Part shown: positions 28,097 through 37,690 of the stretch, one piece after another | Layout of the letters: the number at the start of each line of letters is the position of its first letter | Numbering within the stretch: position 1 is the first letter of the stretch | NCBI RefSeq assembly: GCF_947487605.1 | Contig: NZ_CANKXK010000005.1 | Location: forward strand, 1-64,000 | DNA: 64,000 nt | Direction of reading: 5' to 3' | From: an uncultured Algibacter sp. | Lineage (GTDB): Bacteria; Bacteroidota; Bacteroidia; Flavobacteriales; Flavobacteriaceae | Notes under the pieces: generated by a model | Database searches by the model: none | Told to the model about the DNA's origin: nothing | The model's input: the letters and a program-made list of their open reading frames with translations, nothing else | Made by a program: the position numbers and the translations under genes

Positions 28097-28786
28097 ATGA
28101 GAAAAGAGCAGCACCACAAAGGATGGAATCAAATTAAGACAAACGATTCATGGGCAATTTTCAAAATCATGGGAGAGTTTGTTAATGGATTTGAAAAGAT
28201 GAGTAAAATTGGTCCTTGTGTTTCTATTTTCGGATCTGCAAGAACAAAACCAGATAACGAATACTACAAATTAGCTGAAAAAATAGCTAAAGGCATTGTT
28301 GAAGCTGGATACGGAGTTATAACTGGTGGTGGTCCAGGTATTATGGAAGCTGGAAATAAAGGAGCCCATTTAGGCGGAGGAACTTCAGTTGGCTTAAATA
28401 TTGAACTACCTTTTGAACAGCATGACAACCCTTATATCGACCATGATAAGAGTTTAGATTTTGATTATTTCTTCGTTAGAAAAGTTATGTTTGTTAAATA
28501 TTCTCAAGGGTTTGTTGTTATGCCTGGAGGCTTTGGAACATTAGATGAACTTTTTGAAGCAATTACACTTATACAAACCCATAAAATTGAAAAATTCCCA
28601 ATTATTCTAGTTGGAACTTCTTTTTGGGAAGGTCTTTTAGACTGGGTAAAATCTACACTTTTAGATAAGTTTTCTAACATTAGTGCAAAAGATCTTGATT
28701 TAATTCATTTGGTGGATACCAAAGAAGAAGTAATTACAATTTTAGATGCCTTCTATAAAGAATCAAGGTTAAGTCCAAATTTCTAA
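28097..28786 (+). CDS. LOG-family protein (TIGR00730, Rossmann fold)
   Basis: A 229-residue protein with SIFGSARTKPDNEYY, GYGVITGGGPGIMEAGNKGA and the signature MPGGFGTLDELFEAITL. Members are cytokinin riboside 5'-monophosphate phosphoribohydrolases or related nucleoside-phosphate hydrolases; the older annotation as lysine decarboxylase is not supported. It sits 16 bases after uvrA. Confidence 0.9.
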   Translation: MRKEQHHKGWNQIKTNDSWAIFKIMGEFVNGFEKMSKIGPCVSIFGSARTKPDNEYYKLAEKIAKGIVEAGYGVITGGGPGIMEAGNKGAHLGGGTSVGLNIELPFEQHDNPYIDHDKSLDFDYFFVRKVMFVKYSQGFVVMPGGFGTLDELFEAITLIQTHKIEKFPIILVGTSFWEGLLDWVKSTLLDKFSNISAKDLDLIHLVDTKEEVITILDAFYKESRLSPNF

Positions 28787-28912
28787 ACCTAATACCTTTT
28801 GTCGATAAATTAATATACAGATTTTGTGTATGTTGAATTATTAGTAGAGTTAAAAAACATATTTCATTATATTGCGTCGCTTGAAAAAAATTATCACTTA
28901 ACTTCAAATAAA

Positions 28913-31744
28913 TTGAAACTCAAACTTATAGCATTATCTGTATGCTTCTTAATGGTATTACAAACTTTTAGTCAAAATAAAATTGACTTAAAAGCCGATT
29001 TTGATATTTCTAATAAGGAAATAACTATTTCTCAATCTATTACTTATACCAACGAGACGCAAGATGAGTTAAAAATTATTTATTTGAACGATTGGAACAA
29101 TAGTTATGCAACTAAAAAAACACCACTAGCTATACGTATTGCCGATGAATATGTAAACGATTTTCATTTAGCAAAAAACGAAGATCGTGGGTATTCTGTA
29201 ATCACTTCTATTAAACAAAATAAAAAGGATGTTCGATACGAACAAGTAAAAAATCAAATTGATGTTATAAAAGTGGTTTTAAATACGCCATTAAAACCAA
29301 ATCAATCTTACACATTAGAACTAAATTACATAGTAAAGATTCCGAGTAATAAATTCACAAATTATGGAATAACGAAAGAAGGTGATGTTAATTTAAGATA
29401 TTGGTTTATTACTCCAGCTATTTACAATGGCAAATGGCGCTTTTACAGCAATAAAAATTTAGATGATTTATTCATTCCAAAAGCAGACTTAAGTTTAGAA
29501 ATTAAGTATCCAAATGGTTATTATGTAACATCAGATTTAGATTTAACTGATGTTTCTGAACATACTAACAATCAAACAATTAAACTAGAGGGAAAGGATA
29601 GAATTAATAACCGAATTTATTTTAATAAAGAGAAGATATTTAATACCGTTGCTTCTGAGGGTTTATCAATCACTTCTAGTATAGATGACGAAGGATTAGA
29701 ACTTATGAATAAGGTTTTAATTACAGATAAAATTAAAACGTTTTTAGAAGAAAATTTTGGAAAATATCCTCATAAAAAATTAGTAGTTAGCGAGATTGAT
29801 TATAATAAAGATCCTGTTTACGGACTTAACCTGTTACCAGATTTTATAAAGCCATATCCAAGTAATTTTGAATACGAATTAAAGCTACTAAAAGTAATTG
29901 TTCATAATTATTTAGAGAATACTTTATTAATAAATCCTAGAGAAGAACAGTGGTTATTAGACGGAATACATATTTTTTATTTAATGAAATATATTGATGA
30001 ACATTATCCTAACATGAAATTCCTAGGGTCTATAGCCGATATTTGGGGAGTGCGTTCATTTCATGCAGCAGATATGACATTTAACGATAAATATGTTTTC
30101 GCATACATGTCTATGGCAAGAACAAATAGAGACCAACCACTAACAATGGCGAAAGATTCTTTATTGAAGTTCAATAAAAATATTGCAAATAAATATAAGG
30201 CTGGTGTAGGTTTCAAATATCTTGATGATTTTATAAATTCAGATATTCTAGAAAATTCTATTGAATCCTTTTTAGTAAATAACAAGCTGCAAAATGTTAC
30301 TGGGAAAGATTTTGAGTCCTACTTAAAAACCAAAACTTCAAAAAGCATTGATTGGTTTTTTACTGATTATCTAAGTACTCGAAAAAAAATCGATTTTAAA
30401 ATTAAAGATGTACATAAAACAGAAGATTCGGTTACCTTAACAATTAGAAATAAACGCGAAAATAACATGCCCATTTCTTTGTATGCATTAAAAAATGATA
30501 GCATTGTATCTAAAACTTGGGTTGAAAACATCAATGAAAATAAAACAATTACAATTCCAAGAAATGGTGCTAATAAGTTGGTACTAAACTATGATAAAAT
30601 TATCCCAGAATACAATCTTCGAGATAATTGGAAATCATTAAAAGGTTTTTTCTTTAACAATAAGCCATTACAATTTAGGTTAATAAAAGACATTGAAGAC
30701 CCTTATTACAATCAAGTCTTTTTAATGCCAATTGTTGAATTTAATAATATTTACGATGGACTAACATTGGGGGCAAGAGCATATAACACAACACTTCTAA
30801 GAAAACGCTTTAACTATAAAATAGCACCTAAATATTCTTTAAAATCAAGGTCTCTAACAGGTGGTGCTTCAGTAATTATGACTCATTTTTTCGAGGATAG
30901 TAATCTTTTTGCCATTAAATATGGTATTGGAACCAGTTATACTTCATATGCTGAAGATTTGTTTGTTCGACAAATTAAGCCAACTATAAGCTTTTCATTT
31001 CGACAAAATGATGACTTTAGGTCTAATAAAAGACAATCTATAATCTTAAGATATCTAGATATAAATCGTGATGAAGATCCTAATGATTTATTAAATGAAA
31101 CCGAGCCAAATTATAGTGTATTTAATGCCAGATATATTCATTCTAACGATAACCTTATCAACTTTAGTAAATGGTATGCAGACTTTCAAGTAGCTAAAAC
31201 TTTTAGTAAAGTATCCTTTAATTATGAATACAGAAAACTTTTCGAGAGTAATCGTCAACTTAATTTACGTTTTTTTGCAGGTACTTTTCTTAGCAATAAA
31301 AGCGATGTAGGCTCAGATTATTTTAGTTTCGCTCTAGATAGACCAACCGATTATTTATTCGATTATGCTTACCTAGGAAGGTCTGAAAATTCAGGAATTT
31401 TTAGCCAACAATATATTGATGCAGAAGGTGGTTTTAAATCTAAATTAGATACGCCATTTGCCAATCAATGGATAACCACTTTAAATACAAGTACCACATT
31501 GTGGAAATATATACTTGCCTATGGCGACATTGGTTTAGTAAAAAACAAATTTAACGATCCCCATTTTGTTTATGACTCTGGAATTAGAGTAAACTTAGTA
31601 ACAGATTATTTTGAAATCTATTTCCCAATTTATTCTAATCTTGGCTGGGAAATGGGCCAACCGCATTACGACGAGAAAATAAGATTTAAATTTACAGTAG
31701 ATCCACAATCATTACTTGGACTCTTCAGAAGGCGCTGGTATTAA
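28913..31744 (+). CDS. M1 (gluzincin)-like ectodomain with degenerate active site fused to an outer-membrane beta-barrel
   Basis: About 943 residues from a TTG start giving a signal peptide (LKLKLIALSV...FSQ); a GTG at 28826 would add 29 residues ahead of it. The first third has M1-aminopeptidase-like beta strands. Where M1 enzymes have HExxH and WLxEG, this protein has VIVHNYLEN and WLLDG, so zinc ligands are lost. The last 350 residues are amphipathic strands (LTLGARAYNT, LFAIKYGIGTSYT, LRFFAGTFLS) ending FRRRWY with a terminal aromatic, typical of outer-membrane barrels. It is probably a non-enzymatic surface or periplasmic-facing barrel protein; its role is unknown. A strong AT-rich hairpin follows. 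Confidence 0.75.
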   Translation: MKLKLIALSVCFLMVLQTFSQNKIDLKADFDISNKEITISQSITYTNETQDELKIIYLNDWNNSYATKKTPLAIRIADEYVNDFHLAKNEDRGYSVITSIKQNKKDVRYEQVKNQIDVIKVVLNTPLKPNQSYTLELNYIVKIPSNKFTNYGITKEGDVNLRYWFITPAIYNGKWRFYSNKNLDDLFIPKADLSLEIKYPNGYYVTSDLDLTDVSEHTNNQTIKLEGKDRINNRIYFNKEKIFNTVASEGLSITSSIDDEGLELMNKVLITDKIKTFLEENFGKYPHKKLVVSEIDYNKDPVYGLNLLPDFIKPYPSNFEYELKLLKVIVHNYLENTLLINPREEQWLLDGIHIFYLMKYIDEHYPNMKFLGSIADIWGVRSFHAADMTFNDKYVFAYMSMARTNRDQPLTMAKDSLLKFNKNIANKYKAGVGFKYLDDFINSDILENSIESFLVNNKLQNVTGKDFESYLKTKTSKSIDWFFTDYLSTRKKIDFKIKDVHKTEDSVTLTIRNKRENNMPISLYALKNDSIVSKTWVENINENKTITIPRNGANKLVLNYDKIIPEYNLRDNWKSLKGFFFNNKPLQFRLIKDIEDPYYNQVFLMPIVEFNNIYDGLTLGARAYNTTLLRKRFNYKIAPKYSLKSRSLTGGASVIMTHFFEDSNLFAIKYGIGTSYTSYAEDLFVRQIKPTISFSFRQNDDFRSNKRQSIILRYLDINRDEDPNDLLNETEPNYSVFNARYIHSNDNLINFSKWYADFQVAKTFSKVSFNYEYRKLFESNRQLNLRFFAGTFLSNKSDVGSDYFSFALDRPTDYLFDYAYLGRSENSGIFSQQYIDAEGGFKSKLDTPFANQWITTLNTSTTLWKYILAYGDIGLVKNKFNDPHFVYDSGIRVNLVTDYFEIYFPIYSNLGWEMGQPHYDEKIRFKFTVDPQSLLGLFRRRWY

Positions 31745-31750
31745 ATGTTA

Positions 31751-31787
31751 AAATATTGAATAATATCACGCATATTATTCAATATTT
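31751..31787. repeat. Perfect 15-bp AT-rich inverted repeat
   Basis: AAATATTGAATAATA (31751-31765) and its exact reverse complement (31773-31787) flank a 7-base spacer just after the gluzincin-like stop. There is no T-run, so it may be a weak terminator, an mRNA 3' stabiliser or a protein-binding palindrome. Confidence 0.7.
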
Positions 31788-31861
31788 GTGATAATATTAA
31801 ATATATTCGAATAAAATGTTGTTTTTTTATCATATTCGCAAATACTTATAGTATTCTTTAA

Positions 31862-31892
31862 TTGCAAAACACATAAAATTTAACTAAATTTG
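31862..31892 (+). promoter_or_regulatory. Promoter of the E1 dehydrogenase gene
   Basis: TTG at 31862-31864, a 20-base spacer, then TAAATTTG (31885-31892) matches the Bacteroidota -33/-7 pattern, 20 bases before the start codon. Confidence 0.6.
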
Positions 31893-31912
31893 CACGGCTT
31901 CAACCCTATACT

Positions 31913-34324
31913 ATGCAAATAATTCCCGATTTAAAAAATAACATATCATTTGAAGATTTTAAAGCTGAAGTTTTAAATGATTATGCCATTGCAGTACGAA
32001 GTCGCGAATGTAGTTTGCTTGGAAGAAGAGAAGTACTTACTGGAAAAGCGAAATTTGGCATATTTGGCGATGGGAAAGAGGTTCCGCAACTTGCCATGGC
32101 TAAAGCATTTCAAAAGGGAGATTGGCGTTCTGGCTACTATCGAGACCAAACGTTTATGATGGCAATTGATGCATTTACTGTTAACCAATTTTTTGCAGGC
32201 TTATATGCTAATACAGATTTGGAACTAGAACCAATGTCTGCAGGACGACAAATGGGCGGTCATTTTGTAACCCATAGTCTCGATGAAAAAGGTAATTGGA
32301 AAGATCTTACTAAGCAATATAATTCAAGTGCAGATATATCCCCTACTGCAGCTCAAATGCCGCGTTTATTAGGTCTTGCACAGGCATCAAAAATTTATCG
32401 CCATTTAAATGAAATAGACAGCACAAAATTTTCTGTAAATGGAAATGAAGTAGCTTGGGGTACTATTGGTAATGCTAGTACAAGTGAAGGTTTGTTTTTT
32501 GAAACCATAAATGCAGCTGGTGTTTTACAAGTACCAATGGTTATAAGTGTTTGGGATGATGAGTACGGTATTTCTGTACACGCAAAACATCAAACAACTA
32601 AAGAGAACATCTCGGAAATATTAAAAGGCTTCCAACGAGATAAAGACAATAAGGGTTATGAAATTTTACGTGTAAAAGGTTGGGATTACCCAAATCTAAT
32701 AGAAACATATCAAGAAGCAGCTGCTATAGCCAGAGAAGAGCATGTGCCCGTTTTAATTCATGTTCAAGAACTTACACAACCACAAGGTCATTCAACTTCT
32801 GGATCGCACGAACGCTATAAAAGTAAAGAGCGATTAGATTGGGAGGCAGACCACGATTGCAATAAAAAAATGCGCGAGTGGATTATAGAAAGTGGCATAG
32901 CAAGTAATGAGTCTTTATTAGAGCTTGAACGATCTATCAAGCGAGAAGTTCGTGAAGCCAAAAAAAACACATGGGATGTTTTTTTAAAGCCTATTAGAAA
33001 AGAGCATAAAGAGTTAATAACCATACTTGAAAATGTAATTCCTAATAGTTCTAATGGTGTTTTCATATCTAAACTAAAAGATAGTTTATCCAAAATTAAT
33101 GAGCCTACAAGAAAAGATATTTTATCGCATGCTAGAAAAGCACTAAGGTTTATGATTGGTGATACTTCAAAAGAAAAAGATATTTTATCCAATTGGATTA
33201 CTACAAACATTAAAGAGAGTCAACCAAAATTTAGTTCTCACTTATATATCGAATCAGATAGATCTGCCTTATTTATAAAAGAAGTAAAAGCAACTTATAA
33301 TGATGATGCAAGTCAAGTAGATGGAAGAATTATTATAAGAGATAATTTTGATGCCATTTTTAACAATTATCCAGAAGCTTTAATTTTTGGAGAAGACACT
33401 GGAAATATAGGAGATGTTAATCAAGGTCTAGAAGGTTTACAAGAAAAATACGGAGAACTACGCATCGCAGATACAGGTATAAGAGAAGCAACAATTGTAG
33501 GTCAGGGAATTGGGATGGCATTACGAGGCTTACGTCCAATTGCAGAAATTCAATATTTAGATTATGTCCTATATGCTTTACAGATTATAAGTGATGATTT
33601 AGCAACACTTCAATACAGAACCAAAGGAAAGCAAAAAGCACCATTAATTTTAAGAACCCGAGGTCACAGATTAGAGGGTATATGGCATTCTGGCTCACCT
33701 ATGGGAGGTATTCTCAATTTAGTTAGAGGTATATGTGTGTTAGTGCCTAGAAACATGACTAAAGCAGCCGGTTTTTATAATACACTTTTACTTAGTGATG
33801 ATCCAGCATTAGTAATTGAATGTCTAAACGGATATAGGCTAAAAGAAAAAATGCCAAATAACCTTAGTGAAATAAAAACACCAATTGGTGTTGTAGAAAC
33901 CATAAAAAAAGGAACAGATATTACATTAGTATCATACGGATCTACGCTACGCATCGTTATGGAAACAGCCAAGGAATTATTGGCAATTGGCATAGATGCA
34001 GAAGTTATAGATGTACAATCATTATTACCATTTGATTTAAATCATGATATTGTTAAAAGCATAGCTAAGACTAATAATGTTATGATTATTGATGAAGATG
34101 TTCCTGGAGGTGCCTCTGCTTATATTTTAAATGAAATCCTAAACGTTCAAAGTGGTTATCAATATTTAGATAGTCAGCCTAAAACATTAACTGCCAAAGC
34201 TCACAGACCAGCTTACGGCAATGATGGGGATTATTTCTCCAAACCATCTGCAGAAGATATTTTTGAAGCCGTGTACGATGTCATGCACGAATTGAATCCT
34301 ATTGATTTTCCAAAGTTGCGATAA
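31913..34324 (+). CDS. Fused alpha/beta 2-oxoacid dehydrogenase E1 component
   Basis: An 803-residue thiamine-diphosphate enzyme joining the alpha and beta subunits of a branched-chain/pyruvate-type E1 in one chain. N-terminal half: SRECSLLGRREVLTGKAKFG, GYYRDQTFMMA, MSAGRQMGGHF and the cofactor region TIGNASTSEGLFFE. C-terminal half from about 455: IIRDNFDAIFNNYPEALIFG, GEDTGNIGDV, ADTGIREATIVGQGIGMAL, and SYGSTLRIVMETA. It donates acyl groups to a lipoyl E2 encoded elsewhere. Substrate (branched-chain 2-oxoacids or pyruvate) cannot be decided. The fused form is common in Flavobacteriia. Confidence 0.9.
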   Translation: MQIIPDLKNNISFEDFKAEVLNDYAIAVRSRECSLLGRREVLTGKAKFGIFGDGKEVPQLAMAKAFQKGDWRSGYYRDQTFMMAIDAFTVNQFFAGLYANTDLELEPMSAGRQMGGHFVTHSLDEKGNWKDLTKQYNSSADISPTAAQMPRLLGLAQASKIYRHLNEIDSTKFSVNGNEVAWGTIGNASTSEGLFFETINAAGVLQVPMVISVWDDEYGISVHAKHQTTKENISEILKGFQRDKDNKGYEILRVKGWDYPNLIETYQEAAAIAREEHVPVLIHVQELTQPQGHSTSGSHERYKSKERLDWEADHDCNKKMREWIIESGIASNESLLELERSIKREVREAKKNTWDVFLKPIRKEHKELITILENVIPNSSNGVFISKLKDSLSKINEPTRKDILSHARKALRFMIGDTSKEKDILSNWITTNIKESQPKFSSHLYIESDRSALFIKEVKATYNDDASQVDGRIIIRDNFDAIFNNYPEALIFGEDTGNIGDVNQGLEGLQEKYGELRIADTGIREATIVGQGIGMALRGLRPIAEIQYLDYVLYALQIISDDLATLQYRTKGKQKAPLILRTRGHRLEGIWHSGSPMGGILNLVRGICVLVPRNMTKAAGFYNTLLLSDDPALVIECLNGYRLKEKMPNNLSEIKTPIGVVETIKKGTDITLVSYGSTLRIVMETAKELLAIGIDAEVIDVQSLLPFDLNHDIVKSIAKTNNVMIIDEDVPGGASAYILNEILNVQSGYQYLDSQPKTLTAKAHRPAYGNDGDYFSKPSAEDIFEAVYDVMHELNPIDFPKLR

Positions 34325-34416
34325 GAATATTTTTAATTTTTGGTTGTTAGCTTCTTTTAATCCTTTACATTACAAGTTTTAATTTTTATATATTTATAAA
34401 AAACAATTTAAAGAAT

Positions 34417-34806
34417 ATGAAAAATTTGTTTGATTACGGATTATTATTACTTAGAGTTGGCATAGGCGGGTTAATGCTTACCCACGGTATTCCAAAAATA
34501 TCAAAGCTCGCAGAAAGTCCCATTAAATTTCCTGACCCCATAGGTTTAGGTTCTACAACCTCTTTAATTTTAACCTTAATTGGCGAAGTAGTCGCTCCAA
34601 TTTTAATTATAATTGGTTTAAAAACAAAGTTTGCCTCTATTCCAGCTGCCATAACAATGTTTGTTGCATTTTTTATAGTACATGCCAGCGATCCAATAGG
34701 TAAAAAAGAAAAGGCATTACTCTATTTAATTTGTTTTCTTGTTATATTTCTAACAGGTGCTGGGAAATATTCCTTAGATGGTCTACTTAATAAAAAGAAA
34801 TACTAG
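34417..34806 (+). CDS. DoxX-family membrane protein
   Basis: A 129-residue protein with four transmembrane helices and the family motif LLLLRVGIGGLMLTHGIPKI at the N-terminus, then LIGEVVAPILIIIGLKTKFASIPAAITMFVAFF. DoxX-like proteins are linked to membrane redox and thiol stress; the function here is unproven. It is a short monocistronic-looking gene 92 bases after E1. Confidence 0.88.
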   Translation: MKNLFDYGLLLLRVGIGGLMLTHGIPKISKLAESPIKFPDPIGLGSTTSLILTLIGEVVAPILIIIGLKTKFASIPAAITMFVAFFIVHASDPIGKKEKALLYLICFLVIFLTGAGKYSLDGLLNKKKY

Positions 34807-34939
34807 GACAACTCTTAAATAATATTTTGTTCCATAAAAAGTTTTTCTAAATATTAAGAATCTATTTTTATAGATATCCTTCATATGTTTTCTTAAACTT
34901 CATAAAAAACATTCAAACCTTTTATAATAAATTTATTTA

Positions 34940-35416
34940 ATGAAAGCTGTTTCTGTAACTACAATCAAAAAAGAATTACAACATTATTCTCAAAACGATC
35001 TTTTAACGCTTTGTCTACGGCTCTCTACATTTAAAAAAGAAAATAAAGAACTCCTCACCTATTTGCTCTTCGAATCACATGATGAGCAAGGTTATATAAC
35101 TTCTATAAAAAACCATGTTGATGATCAATTTGAATTAATAAACACTAAAAGTTATTTCTACATCAGAAAAAGCGTTCGTAAAATACTTAAAGAAATAAAA
35201 AAATTTACGAGGTATTCCAAACAAAAAGAAACTGAGGTTGAGCTTCTGCTATATTTCTGTCAAAAGCTAAAAGATTTTCGCCCTAGTATTAATAAAAGTC
35301 AGCAATTAGTTAACTCATACCAACGACAGCTAGTACTAGCAAAAAAAATTGTAGCATCATTGCATGAGGATTTGCAGTATGATTATAGCTTGTTAATTGA
35401 GGAGCTTGAGTTTTAA
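34940..35416 (+). CDS. Conserved hypothetical helical protein upstream of mutS2
   Basis: A 158-residue, almost wholly alpha-helical, basic protein. Landmarks are IKKELQHYSQNDLLTLCLRLSTFKKENKELLTYLLF and SYFYIRKSVRKILKEIKKF. No signal peptide or known domain is recognised. It lies 102 bases before mutS2 on the same strand; a possible separate mutS2 promoter is in the gap. Confidence 0.7.
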   Translation: MKAVSVTTIKKELQHYSQNDLLTLCLRLSTFKKENKELLTYLLFESHDEQGYITSIKNHVDDQFELINTKSYFYIRKSVRKILKEIKKFTRYSKQKETEVELLLYFCQKLKDFRPSINKSQQLVNSYQRQLVLAKKIVASLHEDLQYDYSLLIEELEF

Positions 35417-35481
35417 TATATCCACATAAATTAAGAATCATTATTATTAAGGCTTTATCAAGAATATCATACAAGAATTTA

Positions 35482-35489
35482 TAAATTTG
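35482..35489 (+). promoter_or_regulatory. -7 promoter box of mutS2
   Basis: TAAATTTG matches TAnnTTTG 29 bases before the start. It sits in the loop of a short CAAGAAT/ATTCTTG inverted repeat (35472-35498). Confidence 0.4.
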
Positions 35490-35518
35490 TCATTCTTGAA
35501 AAAGGCTTAGATAAATAG

Positions 35519-37687
35519 ATGATTAACATTCATAAAAAAACATTACAAGATTTAGAATTTCATACAGTTTTGCAACAAGTTAGCGAACTATGTATAACAC
35601 CCTTAGGAAATGAAAGAGCATTAGAAATTTATCCGTATAAAACTAAGGAAGAACTTCATATTGCTCTTAAATTAACTAATGAATATGTATCATCGTTTTA
35701 TAATGATAATCGAATACCAAATCATGGATTCGATACTATCTCCAAAGAATTAAAACTCTTAAATATTGAAAACACCTTTCTAGAAATTCATGGTTTAAAG
35801 AAAATTGTGGCCATGTCTATAAGTGTAAACGCCATAGTTACTTTTTTAAAAAAGTTTGAAGAGTATTACCCAAGTCTAAACGATTTCGCTTCACATATAG
35901 AAGTTACAAAAGTAATTATAGAAAAAGTAGATGCTATAGTTGATAGATTTGGAGATATTAAAGATAACGCATCAAGCTTACTTTTTGAGCTAAGACAATC
36001 TATTAACCGCATAAAAGGCAAAATAAACCAAAGTTTTTCTTCTGCCTTAAATATGTATCATAATCTTGAATATTTAGACGATATTCGAGAAACCGTAGTA
36101 GACAACAAGCGTGTATTGGCTGTAAAAGCTATGTATAGACGTAAGGTAAAAGGCGCCATCATGGGTGGTAGTAAAACTGGAAGCATTGTATATATCGAAC
36201 CAGAAACAACCTTACAGCATACAAGAGAACTCAATAATTTAGAGTATGAAGAACAGGAAGAGATTACAAGAATTTTAAAGGAAGTAACCAACTATATTCG
36301 TCCGTTTTTGCCATTATTAAAAGACTATCAAGATTTTTTAATCAATCTAGACGTAATTTCAGCAAAAGCCAAGTATGCCAAATCTATGAATGGGATTCTT
36401 CCAGAAATCTCTGAAGACAAAAGCATGTTGCTTCGTGATGCCTTTCACCCACTACTCTATTTAAATAATTTAGAAAAGAAAGAAAAAACATTTCCGCAGA
36501 CTATAGAACTAAAACAAGACAAGCGAATCATTGTTATTTCGGGTCCCAATGCAGGCGGAAAAAGTATTACTTTAAAAACGGTTGGTTTATTGCAAGTCAT
36601 GTTACAAAGTGGTATGCTAATTCCAGTACACGAGCGTAGTACAGCTTGTTTGTTTGATCGTATTTTAAGTGATATAGGTGACAACCAATCCATAGAAAAC
36701 CATTTAAGCACTTATAGTTATAGGCTAAAACAAATGAATTACTTCTTAAAGAAATGCAATAAGAATACACTTTTCCTTATTGATGAATTCGGTACTGGAA
36801 GTGATCCTGAATTGGGAGGTGCTTTGGCTGAAACGTTTTTAGAAGAATTCTATCATCGTGAAGCATTCGGTATTATAACCACGCATTATTCAAACTTAAA
36901 AATATTAGCTAACGAATTACCAAATATGCTCAATGCCAATATGTTATTTGATGAGCGTACTTTAGAGCCACTTTTTAAACTCGTTATTGGTCAAGCTGGA
37001 AGTAGTTTTACATTTGAAGTTGCCCAGAAAAATGGCATTCCATACAGTTTAATAAACCGTGCTAAAAAGAAGATTGAACGCAGTAAAGTTAGGTTTGATG
37101 CTACTATTGCTAAACTTCAAAAAGAGCGCTCTCGATTAGAAAAAACGGGGCAATCACTAAAACTAAACGAAAAGAAAAAAATTGAAGAAGCCGATAAACT
37201 AGAGGAAATAAACACTAAAATTCAAAAGAAACTAGAAAGCTATCAGGAATTATACGATAGTAACCAACGTTTAATTTATTTAGGTCAAAAAGTAAATGAT
37301 ATTGCAGAAACCTATTTTGAAAACAAGCGTAAACGCGAATTAATGGCAGAGTTATTCAAGTTGGTACAAATTGAAAACTCTAAACGAAAAAAAGTTTCAG
37401 CAAAGCAGAAGAAAGTTCAAAAAGCTAAAGAACAGCAGGTAAAACAAGAAGCTGAAAAGAAAGTAAACGTTATACGTAAAAAGAAAAAGGCTGAAAAGAA
37501 AAAAGCTATTGAAACACCTAAACCTAAACCCGTTTTAAAAATTGGTGATCGTGTTAGACTTGAAGACGGTCGTGCTGTTGGTAGCATTGATAAAATTGAA
37601 AAAAACAAAGCCACAGTTAACTATGGCTTGTTTACTACAAATGTAAGTTTGGAACAACTCGAATTAGTTGAGGCTAAAAAATTATAA
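35519..37687 (+). CDS. mutS2: MutS2-family ATPase lacking the Smr nuclease domain
   Basis: A 722-residue MutS-type ABC ATPase. Walker A is VISGPNAGGKSITLKT (about 340), the signature loop SDIGDNQSIENHLSTYS and Walker B TLFLIDEFGTGSDPELGG follow, then a long charged coiled coil (510-660, KKKAEKKKA). The chain ends with a small SH3/KOW-like domain (KIGDRVRLEDGRAVGSIDKI). There is no C-terminal Smr domain (no LDLHG motif), unlike the roughly 780-residue MutS2 of Firmicutes. It probably acts on branched DNA or collided ribosomes by analogy; which one is unknown. It converges on the T9SS cargo gene with a 3-base gap. Confidence 0.9.
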   Translation: MINIHKKTLQDLEFHTVLQQVSELCITPLGNERALEIYPYKTKEELHIALKLTNEYVSSFYNDNRIPNHGFDTISKELKLLNIENTFLEIHGLKKIVAMSISVNAIVTFLKKFEEYYPSLNDFASHIEVTKVIIEKVDAIVDRFGDIKDNASSLLFELRQSINRIKGKINQSFSSALNMYHNLEYLDDIRETVVDNKRVLAVKAMYRRKVKGAIMGGSKTGSIVYIEPETTLQHTRELNNLEYEEQEEITRILKEVTNYIRPFLPLLKDYQDFLINLDVISAKAKYAKSMNGILPEISEDKSMLLRDAFHPLLYLNNLEKKEKTFPQTIELKQDKRIIVISGPNAGGKSITLKTVGLLQVMLQSGMLIPVHERSTACLFDRILSDIGDNQSIENHLSTYSYRLKQMNYFLKKCNKNTLFLIDEFGTGSDPELGGALAETFLEEFYHREAFGIITTHYSNLKILANELPNMLNANMLFDERTLEPLFKLVIGQAGSSFTFEVAQKNGIPYSLINRAKKKIERSKVRFDATIAKLQKERSRLEKTGQSLKLNEKKKIEEADKLEEINTKIQKKLESYQELYDSNQRLIYLGQKVNDIAETYFENKRKRELMAELFKLVQIENSKRKKVSAKQKKVQKAKEQQVKQEAEKKVNVIRKKKKAEKKKAIETPKPKPVLKIGDRVRLEDGRAVGSIDKIEKNKATVNYGLFTTNVSLEQLELVEAKKL

Positions 37688-37690
37688 CTG

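Noticed and set aside
28097-28786. Lysine decarboxylase annotation
   Set aside because: The PGGFGTLDE signature belongs to LOG-type phosphoribohydrolases; there is no PLP-binding site.
28826-28912. GTG-initiated N-terminal extension of the gluzincin-like protein
   Set aside because: It would put 29 mixed residues before a clear signal peptide; the TTG at 28913 gives a standard one. Kept as uncertain rather than excluded.
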